Below are positions 44,818-53,836 of a stretch of 64,000 nucleotides of DNA, piece after piece. Location of the stretch: NCBI GenBank assembly GCA_015521085.1, contig WAOW01000005.1:124001-188000 (forward strand). Reading direction: 5' to 3'. Origin of the DNA: Candidatus Thermodiscus eudorianus (GTDB taxonomy: Archaea; Thermoproteota; Thermoprotei_A; Sulfolobales; Acidilobaceae). The position numbers and the translations under genes were made by a program. How positions within the stretch are numbered: the stretch's first letter is position 1; the number at the start of each line of letters is the position of its first letter. A model generated the notes under the pieces. The model ran no database searches. It saw nothing but the letters and a program-made list of their open reading frames with translations, and was not told the DNA's origin.

Positions 44818-45843
44818 GTGGGGTCTCGAAAGGTAATAGGCGGTATGATACCGGACCCGCCGTGGCCCGCTAGAGAGGCGTGTTCTAGATGGAGCCATAC
44901 TAACCTAGGTGATACCGAGTCCTACCCTTTACTTGAGCGCGAACTAGGCGATGTCCTAGAGCGTTTCTCCAGGATAGTTTTCTCTAGAGTCTATCCAGGC
45001 TTCCTGACAAGCGGGGCGACGGAGTCCAATCTCTTAGCGCTAATGTATTGGAGGAGGAGGGGTAAAAGAAGGGTAATAGCTACCAAGGGCTCTCACTACT
45101 CTGTTTCCAAGGCAGCCTACATACTTGGAATGGATTACAGGGAATACAGTATAGAGGAGATAATCGATAATGTTGATCCCAGCGACGTGGTTGTCGCTAC
45201 TATGGGAAAAACTGAGACAGGTTTTGTTGACGACGTCGATATAATTTACGATAGAGTGAGAGAGAAGGGATCAGCAATCCACATAGACGCGGCATACTTT
45301 GGCTCCATAGCAAGATTCGTCTTAAGAAAAGATCTCCATCTTGACGAGTTCATGGCCACGTTCGCGGTAGATCTACATAAGATCCCAGAGTCTCCTCCCC
45401 CTGCTGGCGTGCTCTTTGCGTTCAGCGAGGAAGTCATTGAGGATCTATGGTTCGAATCACCCTATCTCCCGGGGAAAAGACAGTTTGGGATACTTGGGAC
45501 TAGGCCCGGGTGTAGTGTTTTTGCGTCTAGTGTGGCTCTCAGGATAGTTATGGAGGAGTGGCCAGAGGGTCCCTCAGGGTTAGCTCGTGACCTCAACTCT
45601 GTTATCAATGATATTGTCAGAGATCTTAGCCGGGTCGGGTTCGACTCGGTAGGAGGCCCTGCACCAATCAAGTGCATCAAACATAAATATATAGATAAAA
45701 TAAGAAAATATCTGGAAGACAAGGGATATAGGGTTTATTCCTGTCTCGGGAATGGAATAAGGATAGTCGCAATGCCCCACAATATATGGCAGGGATATAA
45801 ATGGATTAAAGACGCTTTGATAACAGCCGCGGAAGAGGGCTAG
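44818..45843 (+). CDS. PLP-dependent decarboxylase, MfnA-like (tyrosine/aspartate)
   Basis: A 341-residue group II decarboxylase. FLTSGATESNLLALM near residue 61 binds the phosphate, HIDAAYFG near 159 holds the ring-pairing aspartate, and DLHKIPESPPPAGVL near 188 contains the Schiff-base lysine. Archaeal MfnA enzymes act on tyrosine in methanogens and on aspartate elsewhere, giving beta-alanine for coenzyme A. The latter is more likely in a non-methanogen. GTG 44818 begins the frame. It is followed after seven bases by the FdhE-like gene. Confidence 0.87.
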   Translation: MGSRKVIGGMIPDPPWPAREACSRWSHTNLGDTESYPLLERELGDVLERFSRIVFSRVYPGFLTSGATESNLLALMYWRRRGKRRVIATKGSHYSVSKAAYILGMDYREYSIEEIIDNVDPSDVVVATMGKTETGFVDDVDIIYDRVREKGSAIHIDAAYFGSIARFVLRKDLHLDEFMATFAVDLHKIPESPPPAGVLFAFSEEVIEDLWFESPYLPGKRQFGILGTRPGCSVFASSVALRIVMEEWPEGPSGLARDLNSVINDIVRDLSRVGFDSVGGPAPIKCIKHKYIDKIRKYLEDKGYRVYSCLGNGIRIVAMPHNIWQGYKWIKDALITAAEEG

Positions 45844-45850
45844 AATAGCT

Positions 45851-46630
45851 ATGGACTCTGGAGATAGAGCTATCGAAGAAAAACTAAGAGAGTTCGAGAC
45901 GGCGTTGGACAAGTACCTCCACTTACTTCACGGAGGAAGAGTGGATCAGGAAAGGGCCGTTGCTATCGAGAGAATAGAGCTTAAGCTTCAGAGTGCATTG
46001 GCTAATGAGGGTCTCTGCGATCCAAGAGCCGGTTTAAATGACGGTGTGAGGCGTTTACTAGAAAAAGATCAAATACATGATAAATTAGTGGAAATAGTCA
46101 ACGAGTTAATTAGAGACGAGAACATAGATTTCCCGACCAGTATAGACTTAGAAAAGGCCACCAAGATGTTCCTAAATGGAGAAGTAGAATCCGGAGAGGC
46201 CATGGTAGCGGCGATAATAATCCAGTCCCTGGCTAGATGCATAGCCGAGCAAAGACTAGCAATGGAAATCGAGGAGAAGTTGACACCCTACTGTCCAGTG
46301 TGCGGAGCGGAAAGTCATACGATGGTGGTCAGGGAAAAGGGTTATCACATGGTCTGCCCGTTCTGCGGCTATGAATGGAGAATCTCCAAAGACAGGCCCC
46401 GTTGCCCCTGGTGTGGAAACGATAATCCGATATCGATAGGCGTCTTCACAAACAGGCAGAGGCGGATAGGCTTAATGGTTTGTCAAGAATGCGGTAGTAC
46501 ATGGAGGGCTATCTTGGATAGAAGGATTAGAGCACCGAATATTCTACTCCCGCTGATTAGCCTCGGGGCTGAAGCCTTTAGGACCTTCATGAGCAGCGAT
46601 ATGATCTCTAATGAAAGAGTCGAGGAGTAA
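45851..46630 (+). CDS. FdhE-like zinc-ribbon protein
   Basis: A 259-residue protein. The N-terminal 140 residues are helical. The C-terminal part has four CxxC knuckles: CPVCG, CPFCG, CPWCG and CQECG (about 151-225). This tandem rubredoxin-like arrangement with R-x-x-C-P-x-C-G resembles FdhE, the accessory protein of formate dehydrogenase assembly. No formate dehydrogenase is encoded in this window. Its last 87 bases overlap the convergent membrane gene. The call rests on cysteine pattern and topology, so it is moderate. Confidence 0.6.
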   Translation: MDSGDRAIEEKLREFETALDKYLHLLHGGRVDQERAVAIERIELKLQSALANEGLCDPRAGLNDGVRRLLEKDQIHDKLVEIVNELIRDENIDFPTSIDLEKATKMFLNGEVESGEAMVAAIIIQSLARCIAEQRLAMEIEEKLTPYCPVCGAESHTMVVREKGYHMVCPFCGYEWRISKDRPRCPWCGNDNPISIGVFTNRQRRIGLMVCQECGSTWRAILDRRIRAPNILLPLISLGAEAFRTFMSSDMISNERVEE

Positions 46631-47128
46631 CGCCAGCTTGTTGGCCACGCACCGAGCGAAGAACCCGACTATAGCGCCTAGGGTTGCTAGAATCACAAGC
46701 GGTCCTGGAGCCTTGCACCGGTGATTACCTATCTGCCCTCTAGCCGCGTCTTTCCACGCATCTACCACGAGTCTTTTAGTTAAGAAAGACCCGACAAGTA
46801 GATAATAGGTGGCGGTATAAAGGACTGCGACGCCGATGTATCTAATAGTGTTTGGCCTACGCCCCAGGATCAAGTCGTGTGTTCTAAAGAGTACTAGGAT
46901 CGAGTGAAGATTAAGGTAACCTCCGATTAATCCCAGGGATACCGTAAGAGGAACCAGAATGAGGTTCACGGTCCCTTCTCCTATCTCCGATACCAACGCT
47001 AGGACCATCGAGAGGGTCATCAATAGTGGACCTAATGCCATTAACGGCGAGTTTAAATGGCTGATTAGCGCTCTGGTAAGCCGGACATCGTATCCTTCAG
47101 AGTCGATTCCAGGAGTATATGCATTCAA
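46544..47128 (-). CDS. unknown membrane protein
   Basis: A 194-residue protein with about four hydrophobic segments (28-48, 55-77, 95-118, 140-165) and a hydrophilic C-terminal tail. I do not recognise it. The TTG start overlaps the stop of the metallo-beta-lactamase gene (TTGA), strong evidence of a real coupled gene. The C-terminal tail (IRDHIAAHEGPKGFSPEANQ) is encoded within the 87-base overlap with the FdhE-like gene and may be a recent extension. Confidence 0.65.
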   Translation of the reverse strand: MNAYTPGIDSEGYDVRLTRALISHLNSPLMALGPLLMTLSMVLALVSEIGEGTVNLILVPLTVSLGLIGGYLNLHSILVLFRTHDLILGRRPNTIRYIGVAVLYTATYYLLVGSFLTKRLVVDAWKDAARGQIGNHRCKAPGPLVILATLGAIVGFFARCVANKLALLLDSFIRDHIAAHEGPKGFSPEANQRE

Positions 47129-48132
47129 CGCGGCCTCACCGGCATGTAAGTTGCCCGTATCCCTAGCCTTCTCTCGATGTATCTAGCCGTATACCATGAA
47201 TCCCTTCCCCTATATGCATCAACAATAACTATTTTTGGGCTAGCCTCGACTACATACTCAATAATCTCTCTGAAGGTTGCATGATCGCTGAAGGATACAT
47301 TGTAGTGGTTAGGTGAGATCTGTCTTATCATCGATCTAACCTCCCATCCAGTCAGCCTCACGTGTACTCCAGGTAGCCTCATCTTACCGTTTCTCTTAGA
47401 TTCGTGGACAAAGACCAAGGCACTCTCATCTACAATCCCTCCTGTATAGGGCCGTATATCGCCTAAAGGCACTCTATATTCTGCTGAGGATATCTTGGCC
47501 ATTTCTAAGGCGAGGGGTTCGGCTAGGAATGGATACTCGATTCCTCTACGCCGTAGCTCTAACATTATCTCTTGGAGTTTCCCGTTGAATCCATATATCC
47601 ATACTGGCCCATGGCGTATTTTATCGTCGATCAGCGATATCAACGCGTCTAGCGCTTCCCAATCGCTCCAGCGTCTCTGGTATCGGGGGCTTCCATAGGT
47701 CGCGTCGATGACCAGGGCGTCAAGGTCCTTGAGAGGTTTTGTCCCCGGCATCTTGAAATCTCCGGTATAACCTACTCTATAACTCCTTGATTCCACAACT
47801 ACTTGTGCGCTTCCAGCTATATGCCTGGCCCGCTCAAGCCTAATTGTCTCCTCCTCGATCGTGACTGGTTTTCCGTACTTGAGGGGTAGCTTCTTATCAT
47901 CGTTTATATTGTATCCTAATATTTTGAGGAATTCAAATGTAATGGGAGTCGCTATTATGTAGATGCTCGTCCTATTGCTTGAGGCTAGGGCTTTCGTATG
48001 GTCTCTATGCGCGTGTGTTACAACCCTAACTAGCCTTGTATCGAATCCGTCGGCTACAACGTTTCTGCCAAGCAGTATTGCCCCGTTCCTTCTTACCCTA
48101 GCATACTTGAAGTTAAGTTCCTCTTCGCTCAT
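47125..48132 (-). CDS. metallo-beta-lactamase-fold nuclease (COG1236-like)
   Basis: A 335-residue protein with the zinc signature THAHRDH (39-45), then HIAGSAQVVV, GYTGDFKMPGTKPL, the aspartate in VIDATYGSP, and a last histidine in SFSDHATF. This resembles the CPSF/SNM1-related exonuclease family acting on RNA or DNA ends, but the KH domain and full beta-CASP length of aCPSF1 are absent. Substrate unknown. It is cotranscribed with the downstream membrane gene. Confidence 0.8.
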   Translation of the reverse strand: MSEEELNFKYARVRRNGAILLGRNVVADGFDTRLVRVVTHAHRDHTKALASSNRTSIYIIATPITFEFLKILGYNINDDKKLPLKYGKPVTIEEETIRLERARHIAGSAQVVVESRSYRVGYTGDFKMPGTKPLKDLDALVIDATYGSPRYQRRWSDWEALDALISLIDDKIRHGPVWIYGFNGKLQEIMLELRRRGIEYPFLAEPLALEMAKISSAEYRVPLGDIRPYTGGIVDESALVFVHESKRNGKMRLPGVHVRLTGWEVRSMIRQISPNHYNVSFSDHATFREIIEYVVEASPKIVIVDAYRGRDSWYTARYIERRLGIRATYMPVRPR

Positions 48133-48184
48133 CTCACAGCGACCCCGCTTGTTCGCATTATCTGGGGAGCTCGTGTTTGATACA

Positions 48185-48874
48185 TCATCTAAAGCGCTTG
48201 AAACCGGCTATTGAGGCTATTCCTATAATAATCGCGCCGGCGAGCGGAATGTAAGCTTTTGCGCCGGCGAGCGTGTTGTACCCGCATATGGAAGCGTTAG
48301 AGTACAGGATATCGAAGATTACTGCTATATCAGCTAGTCCGTCATTGTCGGTATCGAGTTCAACAATGGACTTGAGCGGTATCGAGTATTCATTGAATGC
48401 AACCTCGAAATTTCCCCCTTTGGCGACTAGTGGCGACTTACAAACATACAATTTGTTATCATCTGCTTTATTAAGATAATAGATATTGAGGCCCCGAGAT
48501 TTCTCGGCATACTCTAAATCTATTTTAGTTGTTAGTTCCTTGAAGATACTTTTTACCATTATCTTAATGGAACTGGACGCATAAGAGTTACCTGGAAAGA
48601 ACTCGGGGAACCTTATGTTGCCTTCCCCTGTAAGTTGCATTAACAACGTGTATCCGTGTCCAAGGGCGATAGCGTATACGCGCCCTTCATCGTTTAGTGA
48701 TAGGCTTGTACCAGGTGGTATGGGTGTTATGTGAACCGAATAGTATATTTCGAGGGTTTGTGGATTAGTCATAGAATGGGAGATTAAGGGTAAATATAAA
48801 AATAATATAAATATTAATGATGTTAATATGGTTGCAACTGCTCTCGCCCTATATCTCTGGAGTGCGGATTTCAT
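48185..48874 (-). CDS. secreted or surface-anchored protein with a calcium-binding-type loop
   Basis: A 229-residue protein. A basic N-terminus (MKSALQRYRARA) leads into a 20-residue hydrophobic signal or anchor, and the C-terminus has a second hydrophobic segment (AYIPLAGAIIIGIASIAGF) ending KRFR, typical of archaeal surface proteins. Between them, ELDTDNDGLADI is a DxDxDG calcium-binding loop of thrombospondin-3/dockerin type. I do not recognise the family. The frame is open from 48967, but ATG 48874 lies six bases after the pyrophosphatase stop and gives the correct signal. Confidence 0.7.
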   Translation of the reverse strand: MKSALQRYRARAVATILTSLIFILFLYLPLISHSMTNPQTLEIYYSVHITPIPPGTSLSLNDEGRVYAIALGHGYTLLMQLTGEGNIRFPEFFPGNSYASSSIKIMVKSIFKELTTKIDLEYAEKSRGLNIYYLNKADDNKLYVCKSPLVAKGGNFEVAFNEYSIPLKSIVELDTDNDGLADIAVIFDILYSNASICGYNTLAGAKAYIPLAGAIIIGIASIAGFKRFR

Positions 48875-48879
48875 CACTG

Positions 48880-49413
48880 CTATCCCTTCTTCTTGTACCG
48901 CTCTATAGCCTCGTTTATCCTCTCGCGAGCTGTCTGGGCACTCTTCCAATCCCTTACCTTGACCCACTTCCCGGGTTCAAGCTCTTTATAATGCTCGAAG
49001 AAATGCTTTATTTTATCTTTTAGATGTTGAGGTATGTCATCTACGTCCTTATACGATGCGTAGAGGGGGTCTAGCTTAGCTTTAGGTACAGCAACTACCT
49101 TATTATCGATTCCCTCTTCATCCTCCATAACCAGTAGAGCTATTGGGACCACCTCGATTAAGCTACCGGGCACGACCGGTTCTCTGCTGATCACAAGTAT
49201 ATCAACCGGGTCCCCGTCTTCCTCTAGGGTTCCGGGCACGAATCCATAGTTGAAGGGATATACCATGCTCGTATAGAGGAATCTATCAACTTTGACGAGG
49301 CAATTATCCTTGTCGAACTCGTATTTTACGCTGCTACCCATAGGTATTTCGATTACCGCATTCACTATATCAGGAGCCTTGTCGCCAGGACCTAGGTTGT
49401 CCAAGCATCCCAT
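48880..49413 (-). CDS. ppa: inorganic pyrophosphatase, family I
   Basis: A 177-residue soluble pyrophosphatase that pulls biosynthetic reactions forward by hydrolysing PPi. The active-site signature [11 protein letters not shown] holds the clustered aspartates. [21 protein letters not shown] and [12 protein letters not shown] are also conserved, as is the late [17 protein letters not shown]. It is divergent from rpl7ae and leads a two-gene unit with the surface protein. Confidence 0.96.
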   Translation of the reverse strand: MGCLDNLGPGDKAPDIVNAVIEIPMGSSVKYEFDKDNCLVKVDRFLYTSMVYPFNYGFVPGTLEEDGDPVDILVISREPVVPGSLIEVVPIALLVMEDEEGIDNKVVAVPKAKLDPLYASYKDVDDIPQHLKDKIKHFFEHYKELEPGKWVKVRDWKSAQTARERINEAIERYKKKG

Positions 49414-49453
49414 AGTTATTCCCCTCGTGTCCCACTGATATAATGCCTAGGAT

Positions 49454-49463
49454 AATTTAAATA
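49454..49463 (+). promoter_or_regulatory. TATA box for rpl7ae
   Basis: AATTTAAATA, about 68 bases before the rpl7ae ATG, predicts a start near 49485. GGGGAGGAGGATGAAGGATG gives the ribosome binding site. Confidence 0.5.
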
Positions 49464-49521
49464 CCCTTAGATCCAGCATCTTGGACCCGAGACGACCCAC
49501 GAAAGGGGAGGAGGATGAAGG

Positions 49522-49905
49522 ATGAGTAAGCCGTTTTACGTGAAGTTCGAGGTCCCAGAGGATCTAGCTCTAAAGGTGTATGAGGCTGTCGAAAAGGCCA
49601 GGACGACTGGCAAGATAAAGAAGGGTACCAACGAAACAACTAAAGCCTGCGAGAGAGGCATTGCGAAGCTAGTAATAATAGCCGAAGACGTAGACCCCCC
49701 AGAGATAGTCGCTCACCTGCCAATACTATGTGACGAGAAGAAGATTCCATACGTATACGTGCCAAGCAAGAAGAAACTCGGAGAAGCAGCCGGGATAGAG
49801 GTCCAGGCAGCCTCAGCAGCTATAATAGACCCGGGAGAAGCGGAGGCTCTCGTAAAGGAGATCGTCGAGAGTGTAAAGGAGCTAAGGGCTAAGGCCGGGG
49901 TCTAG
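49522..49905 (+). CDS. rpl7ae: 50S ribosomal protein L7Ae (eL8)
   Basis: A 127-residue kink-turn-binding protein that is a ribosomal protein and also a core part of C/D and H/ACA RNPs and of archaeal RNase [21 protein letters not shown] and the [13 protein letters not shown] segment form the RNA-binding surface. It stands alone between ppa and the rps13 cluster. Its RNase P role links it to rnp2 and rnp3 in this window. Confidence 0.97.
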   Translation: MSKPFYVKFEVPEDLALKVYEAVEKARTTGKIKKGTNETTKACERGIAKLVIIAEDVDPPEIVAHLPILCDEKKIPYVYVPSKKKLGEAAGIEVQAASAAIIDPGEAEALVKEIVESVKELRAKAGV

Positions 49906-49917
49906 GGCCCCAACACA

Positions 49918-49925
49918 TTTTATAC
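49918..49925 (+). promoter_or_regulatory. TATA box for the rps13 operon
   Basis: TTTTATAC, 59 bases before the rps13 GTG. It would drive the rps13-rps4-rps11 run. Confidence 0.5.
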
Positions 49926-49983
49926 CTCCACTAACGCTCCCCATTCAAGGTAGCTATAGGTATGGAGAAAGGTGAAGTAAGGA

Positions 49984-50439
49984 GTGGCTCTAGAGGGTAG
50001 GCAGTTCAGATACATAGTCAGGATAGCGGGCACCGATATCGACGGGAAACTCAAGCTTCCTTACGGTCTCTCCGAGATTAAAGGTATCGGTTATACGACG
50101 GCCTTAGCGATAATCCGCTTCCTGGGTCTAGACCCCCATATGAGGACAGGGTTCTTGACGGATGAGGAGGTGAAAAAGATAGAAGACGTGGTTAAAGACC
50201 TGGCGAAACTTGGCCTACCTAGTTGGCTGTATAATAGAAGGAAGGATTACGAGACAGGTATGGATACCCATCTAATAGGTCCAGACCTCATTTTCCATGC
50301 ACGTAGGGATATCGAAAGAGAGATAAGGATCGGCAGCTGGAGGGGCGTGAGGCACAGGCTAGGATTAAAGGTCAGGGGCCAGAGAACAGGGACAACTGGC
50401 AGGTTGGGTATGACTGTTGGCGTCAGAAAGAAGAGGTAA
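49984..50439 (+). CDS. rps13: 30S ribosomal protein S13 (uS13)
   Basis: A 151-residue head protein of the small subunit. The helix-two-turn-helix region [20 protein letters not shown] and the C-terminal [20 protein letters not shown] are typical. The GTG start is preceded by AAGGTGAAGTAAGGA. It leads the S13-S4-S11-RpoD cluster conserved in archaea. Confidence 0.96.
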   Translation: MALEGRQFRYIVRIAGTDIDGKLKLPYGLSEIKGIGYTTALAIIRFLGLDPHMRTGFLTDEEVKKIEDVVKDLAKLGLPSWLYNRRKDYETGMDTHLIGPDLIFHARRDIEREIRIGSWRGVRHRLGLKVRGQRTGTTGRLGMTVGVRKKR

Positions 50440-50458
50440 AAGGGGGATGGTGTAGGCT

Positions 50459-50965
50459 ATGGGCGACCCTAGAAAGCCTAGGAAGAAATGGATAGGCCCG
50501 AAGCACCCTTGGATTAAGGATAGGCTGTTGGCTGAAATCGAGCTCGTAGGAAAATACGGGTTGAAGAACAAGAAGGAGCTGTGGATCGCTGGCACTCTGG
50601 CCCGTAAACTAAGGCATAGAGCCCGTCAACTACTAGCCCTGCCAGAGGACATTAGAAGAGACCAGATGAGAGCGTTGCTGGATAGGCTCTATGCTATGGG
50701 CTTAGTTGAGAAAGATGCCGCGCTCGACGATATTCTTGGCCTCACCGCTGCGGACGTGTTGGAGAGGAGGCTCCAGACTATAGTGTACAAGAAGGGTCTA
50801 GCTAGGACAATATACCAGGCTCGTCAACTAATAGTCCACGGCCACATATCCATAGGCGGTAGGAGAGTGACGTCTCCAGGCTACCTGGTTGGAAGAGATG
50901 AGGAGGCTCTAGTCGACTACACGCCGGGGAGCCCCTTTAAAGAGAAGGTAGAAGAGGAAAAGTAG
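50459..50965 (+). CDS. rps4: 30S ribosomal protein S4 (uS4)
   Basis: A 168-residue primary 16S rRNA-binding protein. It starts [18 protein letters not shown]. An S4 domain near 105-150 contains [20 protein letters not shown]. There is no zinc-binding N-terminal module. It lies between rps13 and rps11 with 15-20 base gaps. Confidence 0.96.
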   Translation: MGDPRKPRKKWIGPKHPWIKDRLLAEIELVGKYGLKNKKELWIAGTLARKLRHRARQLLALPEDIRRDQMRALLDRLYAMGLVEKDAALDDILGLTAADVLERRLQTIVYKKGLARTIYQARQLIVHGHISIGGRRVTSPGYLVGRDEEALVDYTPGSPFKEKVEEEK

Positions 50966-50980
50966 GGGGTGTGACTAGGC

Positions 50981-51382
50981 ATGGCGTTCCCTATGAGGGA
51001 GTTGAAATGGGGCGTCGCCCACATCTATAGTAGCTTCAACAATACAATAGTTCATATCACAGACTTAACTGGAGCTGAAACGGTAGCCAGAGTATCCGGT
51101 GGGATGGTTGTTAGGGCCGACAGGGAGAAGCCATCGCCTTATGCAGCCATGATAGCAGCTAGCAGGGCCGCACAACAGGCTATGGCCAGAGGTATTGTAG
51201 CTGTCCACATTAAGGTTAGGGCCCCGGGAGGCCATGGACCAAAGACTCCGGGTCCGGGCGCTCAAGCTGCGATTAGAGCGCTCGCACGAGCAGGGTTCAT
51301 TATCGGCAGGATCGAAGACGTAACACCCATTCCACACGACACCACTAGGAGGCCAGGCGGTAGGAGAGGCAGGAGGGTCTAG
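50981..51382 (+). CDS. rps11: 30S ribosomal protein S11 (uS11)
   Basis: A 133-residue platform protein. [20 protein letters not shown] opens the fold, and the C-terminal [20 protein letters not shown] is nearly invariant in archaea. The stop sits inside a small inverted repeat (AGGAGG 51371-51376, CCTCCT 51383-51388). Confidence 0.97.
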   Translation: MAFPMRELKWGVAHIYSSFNNTIVHITDLTGAETVARVSGGMVVRADREKPSPYAAMIAASRAAQQAMARGIVAVHIKVRAPGGHGPKTPGPGAQAAIRALARAGFIIGRIEDVTPIPHDTTRRPGGRRGRRV

Positions 51383-51400
51383 CCTCCTAGTCTCTATGTT

Positions 51401-51410
51401 CTATTTTAAC
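51401..51410 (+). promoter_or_regulatory. TATA-like element before rpoD
   Basis: CTATTTTAAC, 16-25 bases before the rpoD start, just after a short inverted repeat at the rps11 stop. It would give a leaderless or near-leaderless rpoD message if used. Read-through from rps11 is equally possible. Confidence 0.35.
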
Positions 51411-51425
51411 GGGGTGTAGCAGGTA

Positions 51426-52286
51426 GTGAATCGAGACTCGAAGAGGAGCGTGAACGTCGTTAAATATAGCGACAAAGAGATACAACTACTCTTCACGGAG
51501 TACCCCGTCGTCTTAGTTAATGCACTACGCAGGTTATCTCTATCCGACGTGCCATCCCTGGCTGTAGACTTCGTGTACGTGTACGATAATAGTTCCAGTG
51601 TCTTCGACGAGATACTGGCACACAGGCTAGGCATGCTTGTGTTTGAGAGTGACGAAGCCTTGGACAAACTAGGATCGCCCGAGGCGTGCAAGGATTCTAA
51701 CGAGGAAGACGAGAAGTGTTATGTAAAGCTCGTGCTCAATACAGGTGTGGACGAGGGAGAGAAGCAGGGCCGTTTCGTAACAGCCAGTGAGATCTCTGTA
51801 AATTCTAATTTTACAAGGATACTTTATCCCGAGACGCCACTTCTATATCTGATACCGGGGCAAAGGGTGCATGTCGTAGCATATGCTCGACTGGGACGAG
51901 GCAAGGAGCATGCCAAGTGGAGCCCTGCATCGGCGGCCACGCTCCAATACATGCCTAGGATCAGTTTCAATGGGAAGAAAGCTTCAGAGAAGTGCCTAAA
52001 GTGCCTCGAAGCATATCCAGAGGTAGTCGAGAAGTTAAAGGAGGGCGGTGAAGGGACTATCGAAATAATGGAGAACATAAACACAAGCGGGCTCGTGTAT
52101 TGCGCTGACACGGATTGTTCTGGAGCAATAGAGGTGGAGTACGACGAGTCGAGGCTTATTCTAACAATAGAGAGTACCGGGGCCCTTAAACCGGAGCGAA
52201 TAGTTTTAGAGTCCGTTAAAGCCCTAGAGGCAAGGGCGAGAAGACTGATAGAAAGACTAGAGGAGGTGGAAGGTGAGGCATCGTGA
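51426..52286 (+). CDS. rpoD: RNA polymerase subunit D (Rpo3)
   Basis: A 286-residue alpha-like assembly subunit. [20 protein letters not shown] at 21-40 is the alpha-motif, and the C-terminal helix carries [16 protein letters not shown]. The domain that holds Fe-S clusters in many archaea has here only C200, C203, C236 and C241, without the ferredoxin C-x2-C-x2-C-x3-C string, so it may bind one metal or form disulfides. C88 and C98 lie elsewhere. It overlaps rpl18e by four bases. Confidence 0.95.
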   Translation: MNRDSKRSVNVVKYSDKEIQLLFTEYPVVLVNALRRLSLSDVPSLAVDFVYVYDNSSSVFDEILAHRLGMLVFESDEALDKLGSPEACKDSNEEDEKCYVKLVLNTGVDEGEKQGRFVTASEISVNSNFTRILYPETPLLYLIPGQRVHVVAYARLGRGKEHAKWSPASAATLQYMPRISFNGKKASEKCLKCLEAYPEVVEKLKEGGEGTIEIMENINTSGLVYCADTDCSGAIEVEYDESRLILTIESTGALKPERIVLESVKALEARARRLIERLEEVEGEAS

Positions 52287-52645
52287 AGAGGACCGGGCCG
52301 ACCAATATAGTTATAAGAAAGCTAATAGATGATCTAAAGAAAGCGGCGAAATCCGATAACGCCCCGGTATGGGCTTCTATAGCCGAGCTCCTAGCCAGGC
52401 CTACACGTAGAAGAGCCGAGGTGAACCTGTCTAAGATAAACCGTTATGCGAATGAAGGGGAAGTAATCATCGTCCCCGGGAAGGTTCTAGGGGGCGGGTT
52501 CTTGGAGAAGAAGGTTACGATCGCGGCGATTGCCTTCTCAGAGACCGCCTTGGAGAAGATAAAGGCGTCTGGCTCCAGAGCCTTAACTATAAAAGACCTG
52601 TTAAAAGAGAACAGGAAGGCTTCAAATATTAGGATTATAACGTAG
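52283..52645 (+). CDS. rpl18e: 50S ribosomal protein L18e (eL18)
   Basis: A 120-residue large-subunit protein: [40 protein letters not shown] and [20 protein letters not shown]. The fold is L15-like. GTG overlaps the rpoD stop (GTGA). It begins the L18e-L13-S9-RpoN-S2 run. Confidence 0.96.
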   Translation: MKRTGPTNIVIRKLIDDLKKAAKSDNAPVWASIAELLARPTRRRAEVNLSKINRYANEGEVIIVPGKVLGGGFLEKKVTIAAIAFSETALEKIKASGSRALTIKDLLKENRKASNIRIIT

Positions 52646-52649
52646 GGGT

Positions 52650-53120
52650 GTGGTTATCGTGGAGAAGGCAGTTGAGAAAAAGGAGATAGTGATCGACGGA
52701 TCGGGTCACATACTGGGTAGACTAGCCAGTATAGTTGCCAAGAAACTCCTAGAGGGGAACAAGGTCATAGTTGTGAACGTAGAGAAGGTTGTAGTCAGTG
52801 GAAGGCCCAGCGAGGTAATCAAGGCGTATAAGAGGACAATACTCTCTGTACGAAGCCACCACGCACACCGGCTAAGGCCCAAGAGGCCCAGATCTCCTGT
52901 AAACCTCTTTAAAGACACAGTCTGGGGGATGCTACCAAAGCATAACAAGCGCGGTAGAGAAGCCTTAAAACGGTTGAGAGCATACGTCGGGGTTCCAGAG
53001 GATTTAAAGTCCAGGGAGCTAGTCAGGTTTAAGGAAGCCAGCTCCGCCAGACTATCCAGATGGTATGTGGAGCTGGGTAGAATAGCAAAGGAGCTGGGCT
53101 GGAAGGGTGAAGCGGATTGA
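52650..53120 (+). CDS. rpl13: 50S ribosomal protein L13 (uL13)
   Basis: A 156-residue large-subunit protein. IDGSGHILGRLASIVAKKLL and VWGMLPKHNKRGREALKRLR are family signatures. The frame begins GTG 52650; another GTG at 52659 is possible. Its stop overlaps the TTG of rps9. Confidence 0.96.
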   Translation: MVIVEKAVEKKEIVIDGSGHILGRLASIVAKKLLEGNKVIVVNVEKVVVSGRPSEVIKAYKRTILSVRSHHAHRLRPKRPRSPVNLFKDTVWGMLPKHNKRGREALKRLRAYVGVPEDLKSRELVRFKEASSARLSRWYVELGRIAKELGWKGEAD

Positions 53121-53569
53121 AGGGCAAGATAGTCGTATCAACGGGGAAGAGGAAGAGGGCTATCGCCAGGGCTATAATCAGGCCCGGCAAAGGGAGAGTT
53201 TGGATAAACAACGTCCCGATCGAGTTTGTAACCCCGGAACTGGCTAGGGCCAAGATGCTGGAGCCCTTGCTCCTAGCGGGTAGAGGGATAAGATCCCTGG
53301 TTGACATAAGGGTCAGTGTTGAGGGAGGCGGTTTCATGGGGCAAGCCGATGCCGTCAGAACAGCTATAGCTAGGGGCCTTCTAGAGTATTTCAAATGCGA
53401 GGGAGAGATAGGAGAGGAATGCGAGAGATTGAATAAGCTCAACGAGAAATTGAGGCAGATCTTCGAGGAGCATGATAGAGCAATGCTGGCTGGCGATCCA
53501 AGGCGGACTGAACCAGAGAAATACATGAGATATAGTGCTAGAAGGAGATGGCAGAAATCCTACAGGTGA
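53117..53569 (+). CDS. rps9: 30S ribosomal protein S9 (uS9)
   Basis: A 150-residue small-subunit head protein whose tail reaches the P-site tRNA. VSTGKRKRAIARAIIRPGKG and GGFMGQADAVRTAIARGLLE are diagnostic. The C-terminus RYSARRRWQKSYR is the tRNA-contacting tail. TTG start overlaps the rpl13 stop. Confidence 0.97.
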   Translation: MKGKIVVSTGKRKRAIARAIIRPGKGRVWINNVPIEFVTPELARAKMLEPLLLAGRGIRSLVDIRVSVEGGGFMGQADAVRTAIARGLLEYFKCEGEIGEECERLNKLNEKLRQIFEEHDRAMLAGDPRRTEPEKYMRYSARRRWQKSYR

Positions 53570-53575
53570 TCAGCC

Positions 53576-53836
53576 ATGTTACAGCCATTAAGATGTTTCA
53601 CATGCGGGGCACCGCTAGGTCATCTCTGGCAGCCCTTTGTAGAGAGGGTTGCCTCGGGCGAGGATCCCGAGAAGGTTTTAGACGAGTTAGGCGTGAAGAG
53701 ATACTGTTGCAGGAGGATGTTATTTACGGCGGTATCCTTCATAGACAAGGTTGCTTTGTTTGACTCGCCTCGTACGAGGGAGCTCAGAGTTAAACTCTAC
53801 TCGGTCCCGGTAAGAGGAGTTGGTGGTGGGGTATGA
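53576..53836 (+). CDS. rpoN: RNA polymerase subunit N (Rpo10)
   Basis: An 86-residue zinc-binding polymerase subunit at the Rpo3/Rpo11 platform. Ligands are CFTCG at 7-11 and the CC pair of YCCRRMLF near residue 44. The last 20 residues ([14 protein letters not shown]) extend past the usual end at about 65-70 residues. Stop and rps2 start overlap (ATGA type). Confidence 0.96.
   Translation: MLQPLRCFTCGAPLGHLWQPFVERVASGEDPEKVLDELGVKRYCCRRMLFTAVSFIDKVALFDSPRTRELRVKLYSVPVRGVGGGV

Noticed and set aside
49962-50000. Thirteen-codon leader frame overlapping the rps13 start
   Set aside because: No ribosome binding site and no attenuator structure is evident; such short frames are expected by chance.
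51371-51388. Inverted repeat AGGAGG/CCTCCT at the rps11 stop as terminator
   Set aside because: Six-base arms without a following T tract; downstream rpoD is normally cotranscribed, so this is not convincing.
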